From positions 62,001-126,000 of the forward strand of contig JAYOKZ010000002.1 in assembly GCA_038120095.1 (NCBI GenBank): DNA of 64,000 bases, given 5' to 3'. Position 1 is the stretch's first letter; the number at the start of each line of letters is the position of its first letter. The notes under the pieces were generated by a model. The model did not search any database. It was not told the origin of the DNA and saw only the letters and a program-made list of their open reading frames with translations. The DNA is from UBA2589 sp038120095. GTDB taxonomy: Bacteria > Gemmatimonadota > Gemmatimonadetes > Longimicrobiales > Gaopeijiaceae. Positions 44,435 to 53,719 of the stretch are shown piece by piece. The translations under genes were made by a program, and so were the position numbers.

Positions 44435-46609
44435 CTACTGCACGCGAATGATCCGCAGCCGGAGCCCGGCCTGAGGAGCGCTCGATCCACCTCCTTCTCC
44501 ACCGAGCCGAAACGTCATCGTCCCCGACTCGGAAGGATCGACAATGTAGTAGGTCGCGGATGCCGAGCGCATTGTGCCCGACGACGCAAGATCCGTCTCT
44601 CCCAGAACGGTCGGCCGAAGCGGGAACGGTTCCTCGAGGAACTTTCTCAGATCGGTCGAGGGGTATGTGAACGAGCCGGTCTCGGGTCCCGGGCCGTCGA
44701 GCACGAGAGCGGTCCACCAGTCCGACAGACCGTCGGGCCATTCGGAGCCCGTCTCAGCTTCCACATTGGCGACCCCCGTCCGAGTGGTTCGTGTCAGTTC
44801 ACCGACGAGATCCACACCGTATTGATCCGCAAGATACGCAAGGTAGAGGTACCCTGCGCCGCGCTCCTCCAGGGTCCCGTTACCCGACGCGATGACGAGA
44901 GAGACATCGCTTGTCTGATTCAGGTACCGTCTTGCACGATCTCGAACGCCCGATCGGAACAGTTCGGAACTTTGTACGTCGCCTCGATCCTCATACGAAC
45001 GTGCCACCAGTTCTTCAGCGAACTGAGCCAGCGCCTCAGACATCCACACTGCCTCGTTCGCCTCGGCCCCCAGGAGAAGCACACGCTGATTGAAGTTCAC
45101 CATGTGCTGAAACTCGTGGGATAACACCGCCGGCGTCAGCCGGGCCACGGCGGTCTTGGCCCGCGCATCCGAGAACTCCCCGTTCGGGTCGGGGACGAGA
45201 GCGTAAAAAATTTCGCCGGCGTTACTTCCTTCCTGATCAGGCAGAAGATCCAGACCGAAGAAGAAGCCCGCGATGAACCCTGCGGCACCCCTCGGCGTCA
45301 GCGCGTTTACGACCGGCGTGAAGAGAATGACGATACGTTCATTCGAATCCAGATCCGATGGGAGACCGAATGCTTCGGTCACCACTGGCCAGATCGCCTC
45401 GTCGATCTGATCGGAAAACGCCCGAAGATCGTCATCCGTGTAACCGCCCGGAGGCGCATTCTGGTCCACGAAGAGGGCGGCACGTTCTCCGACATGACGG
45501 GCAGTCGCCGTCACCGAGGCGAAATCCCCGGGGTTACGAAACACCCGAAACGTCCGGACGTCATTCACGGCGGGAACAGATTGAGCGATCGCACTGGCGC
45601 CCCCACGTGGTGCATCCGACACCGCCCGTCCGGACGTCAGTTCTCTCTCGAGCTCTCGCAGCCCGTCTTCCCAGGAGATCCCGGCGTCACGACCCGGAAC
45701 GCGCGCGCTCCCCATCCCCGGCTCCTGCCGAAGTTCCGGACTGGCCGAGGGACCCGCGGCCAGTCCGAACAGACTCCACGGGTACGCCGCCGCCCCCACC
45801 TCGGAGGTTGAGTGGACGGCGAGTACGAATTCGGCACCCCCCGTACCCGAGACGGTGATGCACTCGAAACCGCCGGGGTCGAATGCGTCCACGACGTCAC
45901 CGATTTCGAGCGATACTACGTCCCCGCCCGACCCGACGGAGAGCGGAAGCGATGAACTGGACACCGCTCCGAACCGAACGCTGACGTCCACATCGCGCTC
46001 GGGCAGACAAGTCGGCACCGTGACGACGAGTTCACTGGGCGTCGCGTTGGAGACCTGACCCCGCACCCCCGAAAACAGGACCACGTTGCGGTCGGCCTGA
46101 GGAATGAAGTTGTTCCCGCTGAGCGTGATCGAGGCCCCCGGCACCGCCGATTCCGCGGAAAGCGCGTCGAGTGCGGGGCGATCGATCACAAAGAGGCGAA
46201 AGTCGGCAGAGGCAGGTGACTGTCCCTCGGCGGTAGCCCGAACGACTACATCGCCCAACGCAGAACCGAGCCGGATGCGTGCTCTTGCCAATCCCGCTGA
46301 GTCAGAGACCGTCGTTGGCACGTCGATGATCTCAGCTTCGCCCTCGATGACGCGCCACGAGACCGGAACGCCGGATTGAGGCAAACGGGTCGTCAACGCC
46401 CGTACCAGCACCTCCAGAGGGGTCTGGAGTACCTGACTCGCGGTACCGTACTGCTGGTCCCCTGCGGCTACGAAGACTTCGACCGGCGGTCGCACCACGC
46501 TGACGGGATCCCCCCCGCAGGCCTGCACCGCGACGATCACCGCGACCAGGGCACACCAAGCGAGCCCGCTGAAGCCCTTCGGCCGGTCATCAAGCCGGCG
46601 CACCCTCAC
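44435..46609 (-). CDS. Secreted HExxH lipoprotein peptidase with Ig-like and IPT/TIG domains
   Basis: A 724-residue lipoprotein (lipobox VQAC, Cys 31). An Ig-like segment lies near 41-143 (LPQSGVPVSWRVIEGEAEI), an IPT/TIG-like one near 147-226 (SAVPGASITLSGNNFIPQ), then a peptidase domain: HEFQH at 498-502 (SHEFQHMVNFN) with Glu 525 (WMSEALAQFAEE), a gluzincin-type pattern. It resembles M30-type (hyicolysin) metallopeptidases. GTG 46609 overlaps the upstream SH3 gene stop (GTGA) and has an AGAGGA. The longer frame to 46876 is Arg-rich and rejected. Extracellular or outer surface is expected. Confidence 0.75.
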   Translation of the reverse strand: MRVRRLDDRPKGFSGLAWCALVAVIVAVQACGGDPVSVVRPPVEVFVAAGDQQYGTASQVLQTPLEVLVRALTTRLPQSGVPVSWRVIEGEAEIIDVPTTVSDSAGLARARIRLGSALGDVVVRATAEGQSPASADFRLFVIDRPALDALSAESAVPGASITLSGNNFIPQADRNVVLFSGVRGQVSNATPSELVVTVPTCLPERDVDVSVRFGAVSSSSLPLSVGSGGDVVSLEIGDVVDAFDPGGFECITVSGTGGAEFVLAVHSTSEVGAAAYPWSLFGLAAGPSASPELRQEPGMGSARVPGRDAGISWEDGLRELERELTSGRAVSDAPRGGASAIAQSVPAVNDVRTFRVFRNPGDFASVTATARHVGERAALFVDQNAPPGGYTDDDLRAFSDQIDEAIWPVVTEAFGLPSDLDSNERIVILFTPVVNALTPRGAAGFIAGFFFGLDLLPDQEGSNAGEIFYALVPDPNGEFSDARAKTAVARLTPAVLSHEFQHMVNFNQRVLLLGAEANEAVWMSEALAQFAEELVARSYEDRGDVQSSELFRSGVRDRARRYLNQTSDVSLVIASGNGTLEERGAGYLYLAYLADQYGVDLVGELTRTTRTGVANVEAETGSEWPDGLSDWWTALVLDGPGPETGSFTYPSTDLRKFLEEPFPLRPTVLGETDLASSGTMRSASATYYIVDPSESGTMTFRLGGEGGGSSAPQAGLRLRIIRVQ

Positions 46610-47664
46610 TCGTCCTCTCGAGATCGGTCGATGTCGATGAGATCGATGATCGGAGCGCCAGTCAACTGGGATACACCCGTCCGAACCCGCCCCGTTACGC
46701 TCATTGTCTCCAGAGGCACCAACCCCTCGACCTCCGAGAGTCGAGCGGTCGGAACGGCAACGTACACGAAGGGCCCGCCCGCCCCTCCAAAGCGTGCAAG
46801 AATAAAAGGCTCTCCCTCGAAGAAGTCCGTGCGGACCGCCTCGGCGCGCTCGACCGAAATGAATTGAACCGTCCACGACACGACACGACCCACGTATTGC
46901 CCCGGACTGGACATGAGCGCTTCGGGATCGAGCACCTCCACCGCACCCGCTTCCGCGCCTTCGCGATCCACCACCTCGGGCGTGGATTCAGGCATCCACA
47001 TCCACCCCTCGAGGCGGACGCGTGCCCAATTCCCTTCACGCCCGAGCACCTCCACCTCGCCGGATGGTCTCATCATACCCAGCGTATCCCCGTCCGGGGA
47101 GGTAAGTATCGGGCCACCGCCGGCGAAGCTCGAGAAATTGTCCGGCGCCCTCGCCGCAGGGCTCGACGGTGTCCGGGAGGACGGAGGCGACATCGTGATG
47201 GAACCCAGCGGCTCAGACTCCCGTGGGGCGGGATCGGTAAGGGACTCGGACCAGATCCAACCAACGCGCGCGACCCGGGCCCATGCGGGATCCCTGCCGA
47301 GTTCCTCGAGAAGCACCCCCTCTTCCAGCACGCCAAGAATCGGACCGGACGGACCGGCTCGAAGGTTCTCCCCGCCGGATTCACTGACGACGAGTTCGAA
47401 GTCCGGCTCTTCGCTGCTCTGCAGCGAGCGCAACCAGACCCATCCCTCTACCTCTACCTGGGTCCAGTTGCCCTCGGTCCCAAGCAGACGGAGGGACGCC
47501 CCTTCCCCTAGACGGGCAAGGACGACACCATTCGGCTCACGCCGGAAGTTCTCCTCGACACTCAGGGTCACCACATCCTGAGACGAAACCGGCGCTGCCG
47601 TGGCGGCAAGGACGCCTCCAGCCAGAAAAAACGGGCGATGGAGGGCCGCACATCGTAGGCGCAT
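46606..47664 (-). CDS. Secreted protein with three SH3-like repeats
   Basis: A 352-residue protein with signal peptide (FFLAGGVLAATAAPVSSQ). It has SH3b-like units near 31-83 (NFRREPNGVVLARLGEGASLRLLGTEGNWTQVEVEGWVWL), 88-148 and 175-228, each ending with a W-V/L pattern, then an OB-like tail near 240-350 (VGRVVSWTVQFISVERAEAVRTDFF). SH3b repeats usually bind peptidoglycan or a protein. It is coupled to the HExxH lipoprotein downstream, so the two may work together in the envelope. Confidence 0.62.
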   Translation of the reverse strand: MRLRCAALHRPFFLAGGVLAATAAPVSSQDVVTLSVEENFRREPNGVVLARLGEGASLRLLGTEGNWTQVEVEGWVWLRSLQSSEEPDFELVVSESGGENLRAGPSGPILGVLEEGVLLEELGRDPAWARVARVGWIWSESLTDPAPRESEPLGSITMSPPSSRTPSSPAARAPDNFSSFAGGGPILTSPDGDTLGMMRPSGEVEVLGREGNWARVRLEGWMWMPESTPEVVDREGAEAGAVEVLDPEALMSSPGQYVGRVVSWTVQFISVERAEAVRTDFFEGEPFILARFGGAGGPFVYVAVPTARLSEVEGLVPLETMSVTGRVRTGVSQLTGAPIIDLIDIDRSREDE

Positions 47665-47711
47665 GGGGTCTGAAACGATCCGGTACAGAAGGTGTTACAT
47701 CGTTGGCTCGA

Positions 47712-47736
47712 CGTGGCGAACCCGCGTCTCGCCACG
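47712..47736. promoter_or_regulatory. CGTGGCGA/TCGCCACG inverted repeat in a divergent gap
   Basis: An 8-bp perfect inverted repeat with 9-base spacer lies in the gap between the SH3 gene and the beta-barrel candidate. A TTGACC at 47739 could be a -35 for the latter, with no good -10. Operator is possible but weak. Confidence 0.35.
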
Positions 47737-47800
47737 AATTTGACCGACTCTCGGAAATGGGTCAATCAAAAATTCCGCGAGACAGAGGAGTGCAATCCGC

Positions 47801-48499
47801 TTGAAGCGATCATCGTTGGTCAGGGTCATGGCTGTCGCGTTCCTGGTGGGTTTCGCCATCCCAAGTCGTTCGGCCGCGCAGACCATTCTCTCTCCATTCC
47901 AGTATCTCGAGCATCGGCAGGAAGTGGGGCTGCTCGGTGGATCTTCCACCGTGGACTCGGGGCGCTTCGGGTACGCGCCGTCGGGTGGCAACGTGTTCGG
48001 AGCTCTTTATGGCCTGGAACTCTCCGGGCCGCTCGGGCTGGAAGGCGTCGTGAGTCTTATCGACACCGAGCGTGATGTCATCGACCCGAGTCGCCCGGAG
48101 GGCAGCCGCCTCATCGGGCAAGCCGACCAACTCCTCATGACCGTGGAGGCTCGCCTTCGCTTCAGCTTTACCGGTCGCCGGATGTGGAAACGCCTGAGTC
48201 CGTTCATGGCGGTTGGAGGCGGAATCGTCTTCAGCGCGGGAACCGACACGGGTCTTGATGCAACCCTCCTCCCCGAAGACGTCTTCTCCTTCGGCAACAG
48301 CTTCTACGGTACGCTCGGCCTTGGCAGCCGATGGTTCCTGACGGATCGGGTCGCGCTGCGAGGGGATGGCGTCTTCTCGCTCTGGAAGGTAGACACTCCG
48401 CCAGGATTCAGTGATCCTGCGAGAGCTTTCGAAGAAGTGGAAGACGGGGAGTGGCTCCCCGGCACGGCCTTCAGCCTCGCGCTCCTCTGGCGCTGGTGA
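47801..48499 (+). CDS. Outer-membrane beta-barrel-like protein
   Basis: A 232-residue secreted protein. Signal peptide near residues 1-26 (SLVRVMAVAFLVGFAIPSRSAAQ). The rest has alternating beta strands with aromatic ends (YGLELSGPLGLEGVVSLI, MTVEARLRFSFTG, YGTLGLGSRWFLTDRVALRGDGVF) and ends with LALLWRW, a typical outer-membrane C-terminal strand. TTG 47801 is used because GAGGAG stands about 10 bases before it; ATG 47828 would drop the basic n-region. No named family recognised. Confidence 0.58.
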   Translation: MKRSSLVRVMAVAFLVGFAIPSRSAAQTILSPFQYLEHRQEVGLLGGSSTVDSGRFGYAPSGGNVFGALYGLELSGPLGLEGVVSLIDTERDVIDPSRPEGSRLIGQADQLLMTVEARLRFSFTGRRMWKRLSPFMAVGGGIVFSAGTDTGLDATLLPEDVFSFGNSFYGTLGLGSRWFLTDRVALRGDGVFSLWKVDTPPGFSDPARAFEEVEDGEWLPGTAFSLALLWRW

Positions 48500-48512
48500 T
48501 CCGAGTCATCAC

Positions 48513-49826
48513 ATGACCGCGGCTCGACCCGGGTTCGATCACGAGCAGCGTCAGGCGGACTGGCTCTCGATCAGCGAGGCCCGAGGCCGTATCCTCGCCA
48601 CGGCAGAGCCGCTGCAGCCCGAATCGGTGCCCCTTCGGGACGCGGTAGGTCGGGCCATCGCCGCGCCGATCGTGGCACGTGCGACTCTGCCCCCGTGGGA
48701 CAACAGCGCGATGGACGGTTACGCCGTCCGGGCCCGAGACATCGCAGGGGCCACTCCAGACAACCCGGTAACCCTGAGCGTCACCGGCGTTGTCCGCGCC
48801 GGCGGCGACGCAGGACAGATGCTCGCACCCGGGTCGGCGATCCGCATCATGACCGGAGCGCCTGTCCCGAGTGGCGCCGACTCGGTCGTGCGCGTGGAAC
48901 ATACCGATCGCGAAGCCTATGAGGGTCGGGTCCAGATCATGTCCGACAGCGATGCAGGTAGAAACGTACGCGCGGCCGGCCAGGACATGACCGCGGGGAC
49001 CACACTCTTCCAGGCAGGTCATTCCATCACACCCGGAACGATCGGTGTTCTCGCTGCAGCCGGACTGACGACCGTCGAGGTGCACTCGTCTCCCCGAGTC
49101 GCCCTGCTCCTGACCGGTGATGAACTCCGGAGAGCGGACCGCTATGATGACGTGATCGGCGGCCGGGGTGTACCGGAATCGAACGGAACCATGCTTGCCG
49201 CCATGAGTCGGGAAATCGGTGTGGAGCCCACCGATCTGGGGATTGCCCGAGATGACCCGGTAGACCTGGCCGCCCGTATCGCCGCCGGCGCCGATGCTGA
49301 CGCACTGATCACGATCGGTGGCGCATCGATGGGTGACGCAGATCTGGTGAAACGTGCGTTGGACACCGCTGGGTTCACTCTGGATTTCTGGCGAGTCCGA
49401 ATGCGTCCAGGCAGCCCGATTTCATTCGGTTGGCTCGAGCGGGGTGGGCATCGCCAACCGGTATTCGGGCTACCCGGGAATCCCTCGTCTGCGTTCGTAA
49501 CCTTCGAAGTGTTCGTGCGCCCATATCTGCTGCGTCGCGCGGGGCACCGAAACATTTATCGCCGAATCATTACATGCACGGCCGGGGAAGCAATGTCGAC
49601 ACCGGCCGACCTGACCTATTTCCAGCGGGTGGCGCTGACCAGCACACCTCAGGGGGTCATTGCACGGTTGACCGGCCCACAACTGTCCGGGTTGGTGTCT
49701 GGTCTGGCTCTGGCCGATGGACTCGCCATCATCCCTCCTGACCGTGAGTCGATCGAGATTGGCGAGGAGCTTTCGGTCATGCTTCTCGACACGGGCCCGG
49801 CTGCGTCGCATACCGAAAGCACGTGA
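48513..49826 (+). CDS. moeA: Molybdopterin molybdenumtransferase MoeA
   Basis: A 437-residue MoeA/gephyrin-like protein that inserts molybdenum into molybdopterin. Motifs: the DNSAMDGYAVRA block, the TGAPVPSGADSVV block, and GLPGNPSSAFVTFEVFV near the end. ATG 48513 is used because the earlier frame to 48411 overlaps the previous gene and has Lys/Ser-rich content. It overlaps the M23 lipoprotein (GTGA). Confidence 0.92.
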   Translation: MTAARPGFDHEQRQADWLSISEARGRILATAEPLQPESVPLRDAVGRAIAAPIVARATLPPWDNSAMDGYAVRARDIAGATPDNPVTLSVTGVVRAGGDAGQMLAPGSAIRIMTGAPVPSGADSVVRVEHTDREAYEGRVQIMSDSDAGRNVRAAGQDMTAGTTLFQAGHSITPGTIGVLAAAGLTTVEVHSSPRVALLLTGDELRRADRYDDVIGGRGVPESNGTMLAAMSREIGVEPTDLGIARDDPVDLAARIAAGADADALITIGGASMGDADLVKRALDTAGFTLDFWRVRMRPGSPISFGWLERGGHRQPVFGLPGNPSSAFVTFEVFVRPYLLRRAGHRNIYRRIITCTAGEAMSTPADLTYFQRVALTSTPQGVIARLTGPQLSGLVSGLALADGLAIIPPDRESIEIGEELSVMLLDTGPAASHTEST

Positions 49827-50278
49827 ACACCGGTCGGAGGCATATCGCCGCCGCCGGGCTGATCGCCATCACGCTATCCGGGTGCTACCTGCCGCGATGG
49901 CCGGTGGACGCGCCGTTGACCTCCGGGTTCGGGCTCCGGTTCATCGAGATGCGCCCCGACATCCATCGGGGGGTCGATCTCGGCGTACCGACTGGAACCC
50001 GCGTATGGGCGATGGCGGGAGGCACGGTACGCTTCGCAGGCACGATGAGTGGATTTGGGAAAGTGGTCTGGATCGATCACGCCAACGGCCTGCTCTCCAT
50101 CTACGCCCACCTGTCCACCATTCGGGTGGAAGCCGGGACCCGCGTCCGGGCAGGCGACACGATCGGCGCGAGCGGGGAGAGTGGAGTGGTGACGGCTCCG
50201 CACCTTCACTTCGAGGTGTGGCGGTGGGGAAATCCCGTCGATCCGATCGCGGTCCTTGGGGGCCGCCCACCCAGCTGA
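49823..50278 (+). CDS. M23 LytM-type peptidase lipoprotein
   Basis: A 151-residue lipoprotein (lipobox TLSGC, Cys 21). The M23 metal ligands are complete: H48/D52 (IHRGVDLG), H96 (YAHLS) and H127/H129 (APHLHFEVW). It should cut peptidoglycan cross-links. GTG 49823 overlaps the moeA stop. It contrasts with the degenerate LytM of the EnvC-like protein at 27799. No coiled coil. Confidence 0.87.
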   Translation: MNTGRRHIAAAGLIAITLSGCYLPRWPVDAPLTSGFGLRFIEMRPDIHRGVDLGVPTGTRVWAMAGGTVRFAGTMSGFGKVVWIDHANGLLSIYAHLSTIRVEAGTRVRAGDTIGASGESGVVTAPHLHFEVWRWGNPVDPIAVLGGRPPS

Positions 50279-50322
50279 CCCCTGACGTTCCTTCACGCCG
50301 GCCGCATCATCCGCCGGTGGTG

Positions 50323-50344
50323 TCCGGGAGCCTGAGTCTCCGGA
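50323..50344. terminator. TCCGGGAG/CTCCGGA hairpin with one bulge
   Basis: An imperfect inverted repeat between the convergent ends of the M23 lipoprotein and etfA genes. Stem with one bulged G, 7-base loop, no U-tract. A weak terminator candidate. Confidence 0.3.
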
Positions 50345-50358
50345 ACGGCTGCAATCGC

Positions 50359-51348
50359 TCAGTCCGTCGACCGCAGCGCGCTGACTTCCTCCGTAAGGCG
50401 AGGTACGATTTCGAAGAGGTCACCGACGATTCCGTAGTCCGCGACCCCGAAGATCGGTGCATCCGGATCGCGATTGATCGCGACGATCGTCTTGGCTGTG
50501 CGCATCCCGGCGAGGTGCTGCACCGCTCCCGAGATTCCCACGGCGATGTAGAGCTTCGGAGCGACCGTCTTTCCCGTCTGCCCCACCTGCTCACCGTGCG
50601 GGCGCCATCCCGCATCCACGACCGCACGGGATGCACCGAGCGCGACGTCTGAGCCCAGAGCGTCCCTCAGACCCTCGAGCAGGCTCCACTGATCCGGATC
50701 CCGCATGCCACGACCACCGGAAACAACGATCGAGGCTTCGGACACATCCACCGACCCCTCAGAGGCGTCATTTCGTGCTACGACACGAACACGAAGTGAG
50801 GATGGATCGATGTCCGGAGTGGACATCGAGACCTCGCCCGCGGCCGCTCGCTCAACGGCGGGAAACACATTGGGCCGAATGGACACCATCGCCGGGGAGG
50901 CGTCGACTTCCAGACTGGCGAACGCCTTACCGGAGAAGACGGGCCGGGTGGCGGAGAGGGTACCACCCGACAGTTCCACACCCGTCACATCCGATACGAG
51001 GGGGACGTCGAGGAGCGCCGCGACCCGCGGAGCCAGGTCCTTTCCAAGCGTGGTCGCTGCGAACACCACTGCCTCGTAGGCACCGGAACGAACCTCCTCC
51101 ACTACGATCGGAACCCAGGCTTCGGGATTGTATTCCGAAAGCGCATCATGCTCGCGAACGGAGATCCGCTCGGCGCCATATAACCCCAGATCCGACACCG
51201 ACGCGGACACGGTCGATCCTCCAAGGACGAGCGCGTGCGCAACTCCTCCGGAGGCATCCGCCAGACGCGCCGCGACCGACACGGCCTCGCGCGCGGCCGA
51301 ACCGAACTGTCCATCCCGTTGTTCTGCAAAGGCGAGCACATTGGCCAT
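50359..51348 (-). CDS. etfA: Electron transfer flavoprotein alpha subunit
   Basis: A 329-residue EtfA. The C-terminal FAD signature is YIAVGISGAVQHLAGM with INRDPDAPIFGVADYGIVGD after it. It takes electrons from acyl-CoA dehydrogenases. ATG 51348 is used; the frame further upstream to 51495 enters etfB's gap and is not family-like. It follows etfB on the same strand, 61 bases after its stop. Confidence 0.93.
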   Translation of the reverse strand: MANVLAFAEQRDGQFGSAAREAVSVAARLADASGGVAHALVLGGSTVSASVSDLGLYGAERISVREHDALSEYNPEAWVPIVVEEVRSGAYEAVVFAATTLGKDLAPRVAALLDVPLVSDVTGVELSGGTLSATRPVFSGKAFASLEVDASPAMVSIRPNVFPAVERAAAGEVSMSTPDIDPSSLRVRVVARNDASEGSVDVSEASIVVSGGRGMRDPDQWSLLEGLRDALGSDVALGASRAVVDAGWRPHGEQVGQTGKTVAPKLYIAVGISGAVQHLAGMRTAKTIVAINRDPDAPIFGVADYGIVGDLFEIVPRLTEEVSALRSTD

Positions 51349-51409
51349 AAGACCCTCTGTTCCGCTGGATTCAAAAATGGTGGTATACCGCCCTCGGATC
51401 CGCTCTGGA

Positions 51410-52159
51410 TCAGATTGCGTTCGCTTCTTCTCGCAGCAGACGGACCAGTTCCGAAACCGAATCCGCTCCCTCTCCAACGATTCGGCCCGTCGCACGCGCC
51501 GGAGGCTCCGAAAGGGCCTTGAGCCGCACTCTGCTCACGTTCTCCGCGGCCGGCTTTTCCTCAAGGGGCTTTTTCTTGGCAGCCATGATGCCCTTCAGTG
51601 CTGCCAAACGAGGTTCATTCGGACCCTTGGTCATGCATAAGACGGCTGGGAGATCGACTTCCACGACTTCGCTGCCACCCTCGACCTGCCGCTGACACGT
51701 GACGGTCGTTCCGTCGACGTCGAAAGACGAGACCCCGGAAACACAGGGGCGCCCCGTCAGGGCAGCCACCATGGGGCCCACCTGCTGCTGGTCATCGTCA
51801 GCGGACTTGATCCCGAAGAGGAAGAGATCTGCGTTCGAGGCGTCAAGCTCGGAGGCCAGCGTTTTCGCTGTGGCCAGGCCGTCCAGACTGACATCACCGG
51901 TCAACAGAACCGCTCGATCCGCCCCCATCGCCAGACCCTTCCGCAACGTCTCCTGAGACGAGGAGTCTCCGAGCGTGAGCAACGCCACCTCACCTTCGCC
52001 CGTGGCTTCCCTCAGACGCAGCGCTGCCTCCACGGCAAACGCATCGTACGGGCCCATGTCGTACTTGATCCCGGTCTGCTCGATCATGACACCTGATCCA
52101 TCGACGCGAATCCGCGCTTCGGTGTCGGGGACGCGCTTGATGCAAACGATGACGTTCAA
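51410..52159 (-). CDS. etfB: Electron transfer flavoprotein beta subunit
   Basis: A 249-residue EtfB. 'NVIVCIKRVPDTEARIRVD' at the start, MGPYDAFAVEAALRLREA, and the signature VDLPAVLCMTKGPNEPRLAALKGIMAAKKKPLEE. It forms the ETF heterodimer with EtfA. ATG 52159. Confidence 0.94.
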   Translation of the reverse strand: MNVIVCIKRVPDTEARIRVDGSGVMIEQTGIKYDMGPYDAFAVEAALRLREATGEGEVALLTLGDSSSQETLRKGLAMGADRAVLLTGDVSLDGLATAKTLASELDASNADLFLFGIKSADDDQQQVGPMVAALTGRPCVSGVSSFDVDGTTVTCQRQVEGGSEVVEVDLPAVLCMTKGPNEPRLAALKGIMAAKKKPLEEKPAAENVSRVRLKALSEPPARATGRIVGEGADSVSELVRLLREEANAI

Positions 52160-52267
52160 GGTGTGACTCCGTACGTATACCGTTGGCCCGCCATTACTGC
52201 GGGGCGGCGGGGCAAGAACCGGGTGAGAAGATCGAAGATTCGGGGAGAGGCTGGTACCCCCAAGGCC

Positions 52268-53719
52268 TCAAAGCGTTGCTCCGAGGATCGCAAAGCAGAC
52301 CACGGCGATCCCACCCCCGAAAAGCGCGTACGGCAACTGGGTCCGAACGTGATCGATGTGGTCCGTAGCCGCAGCCATCGACGATATGATCGTGGTGTCG
52401 GAGATCGGTGAGCAGTGGTCCCCGAAAACCCCGCCTGCCAGAGATGCGGCAACGAACGGAGCGAGAGGAAGGCCCAACGTCGCTGCTGCAGGAACAGCAA
52501 TCGGAAGCATGATGGCGAACGTTCCCCAGCTCGTGCCGGTCGAGAATGCAATTCCCCCTGACACGAGGAAGACAAGCGGGAGATAGACGAAATTCGGCAT
52601 GGTCCCCGCGGTCACACCGGCCACGTATTCCCCCGTGCCGAGGATCTGGATGACATCACCCAAAGCAAGCGCCAACAAAAGAATCAGCGCCAGGGGGACA
52701 AGAGCACCGGCCCCGCGCAGCCCGATCTTCACGAGTTGCTCGACCGAGAAGATGCGCTGGCCTAACAGCATGACCCACGAAACGCCAAGTCCGAACATCA
52801 CGGACCATAGAACGCTGGTCGAACCCGATCCCTCTGAGAGGATGCCTTGCAGCGTCAGGTCTTCACCAGCACCTGCGACCGCACTCGATCCGGTGATGTA
52901 CAACCCCATCGGCATGAACAGGACCATCGCGGCGATCGGGAAGAACATGTTGCGCGCCCGCGGTTCGACTCCGTCGAGCGGCGGGGGCGATAGGACCTCC
53001 TCGTCGATCATTGGCGTCGCATGAGGCCAGAGGAGCTGGCCGCCCCGCGTTCTCTCCTCCGCTTTCTTCAAGGGGCCCACGTCGAGGCCCGTGAGGATGA
53101 CGACCAGGACCAGGACCACGGCGACAATCGCATAGAAGTTGTAGAGGATCGACTGCAGGAAGACGCCGAGTGCGTCCTCAACGCCCAGCCCCTCCAGAAT
53201 GCCGAGGTTGTAGGCCCCCCAGGCATTCATGGGAATCAGGATGCAGATCGGAGCGGAGGTCGAGTCGATGATGTACGCGAGCTTCTCGCGGGAGCACTTG
53301 TACCGGTCGAAGAGTGGACGCGAGACGGACCCGGCCACCAGAACCGTGATGTTCGACTCGATGAAGATGACGATGCCCGAAGCCCAGGCCAGTAACTGAG
53401 CTCGCTTGGCCGAGTCGACCCAGCGGTTCGTTTCGAGGAGCTCTACGAAACCGCGTACACCTCCGGACGCCTCCACGGTCGCGATCAGCGCACCGATGAC
53501 CAGCGTGAAGAGAATCACACGGGCATCGCCGGCCTCCCCGAACACAGCAACAGCGCCGTCGATCGAACTGGCGAGTCCCGACAGGGGATTCCACCCTTCC
53601 AGCATGGTCCAGGCGAGCCAAAGCCCTCCAGCCAGCGACAAGTAGACCTGTCGCGTCCAGATCGCCAACACGATGGCGAGTATGGGAGGCAGAACGGAGA
53701 TCCAGGTCGGGTCGCTCAT
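52268..53719 (-). CDS. NhaC-family Na+/H+ antiporter
   Basis: A 483-residue polytopic protein with about 10-11 helices and the NhaC-like blocks 'FIESNITVLVAGSVSRPLFD', 'IDSTSAPICILIPMNAWGAYN', 'GTSWGTFAIMLPIAV' and 'AGGVFGDHCSPISDTTIISSMAA'. It exchanges sodium or a carboxylate for protons. ATG 53719 overlaps the glycosylase gene stop (ATGA), although the two functions are unrelated. Substrate is not proven. Confidence 0.85.
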   Translation of the reverse strand: MSDPTWISVLPPILAIVLAIWTRQVYLSLAGGLWLAWTMLEGWNPLSGLASSIDGAVAVFGEAGDARVILFTLVIGALIATVEASGGVRGFVELLETNRWVDSAKRAQLLAWASGIVIFIESNITVLVAGSVSRPLFDRYKCSREKLAYIIDSTSAPICILIPMNAWGAYNLGILEGLGVEDALGVFLQSILYNFYAIVAVVLVLVVILTGLDVGPLKKAEERTRGGQLLWPHATPMIDEEVLSPPPLDGVEPRARNMFFPIAAMVLFMPMGLYITGSSAVAGAGEDLTLQGILSEGSGSTSVLWSVMFGLGVSWVMLLGQRIFSVEQLVKIGLRGAGALVPLALILLLALALGDVIQILGTGEYVAGVTAGTMPNFVYLPLVFLVSGGIAFSTGTSWGTFAIMLPIAVPAAATLGLPLAPFVAASLAGGVFGDHCSPISDTTIISSMAAATDHIDHVRTQLPYALFGGGIAVVCFAILGATL

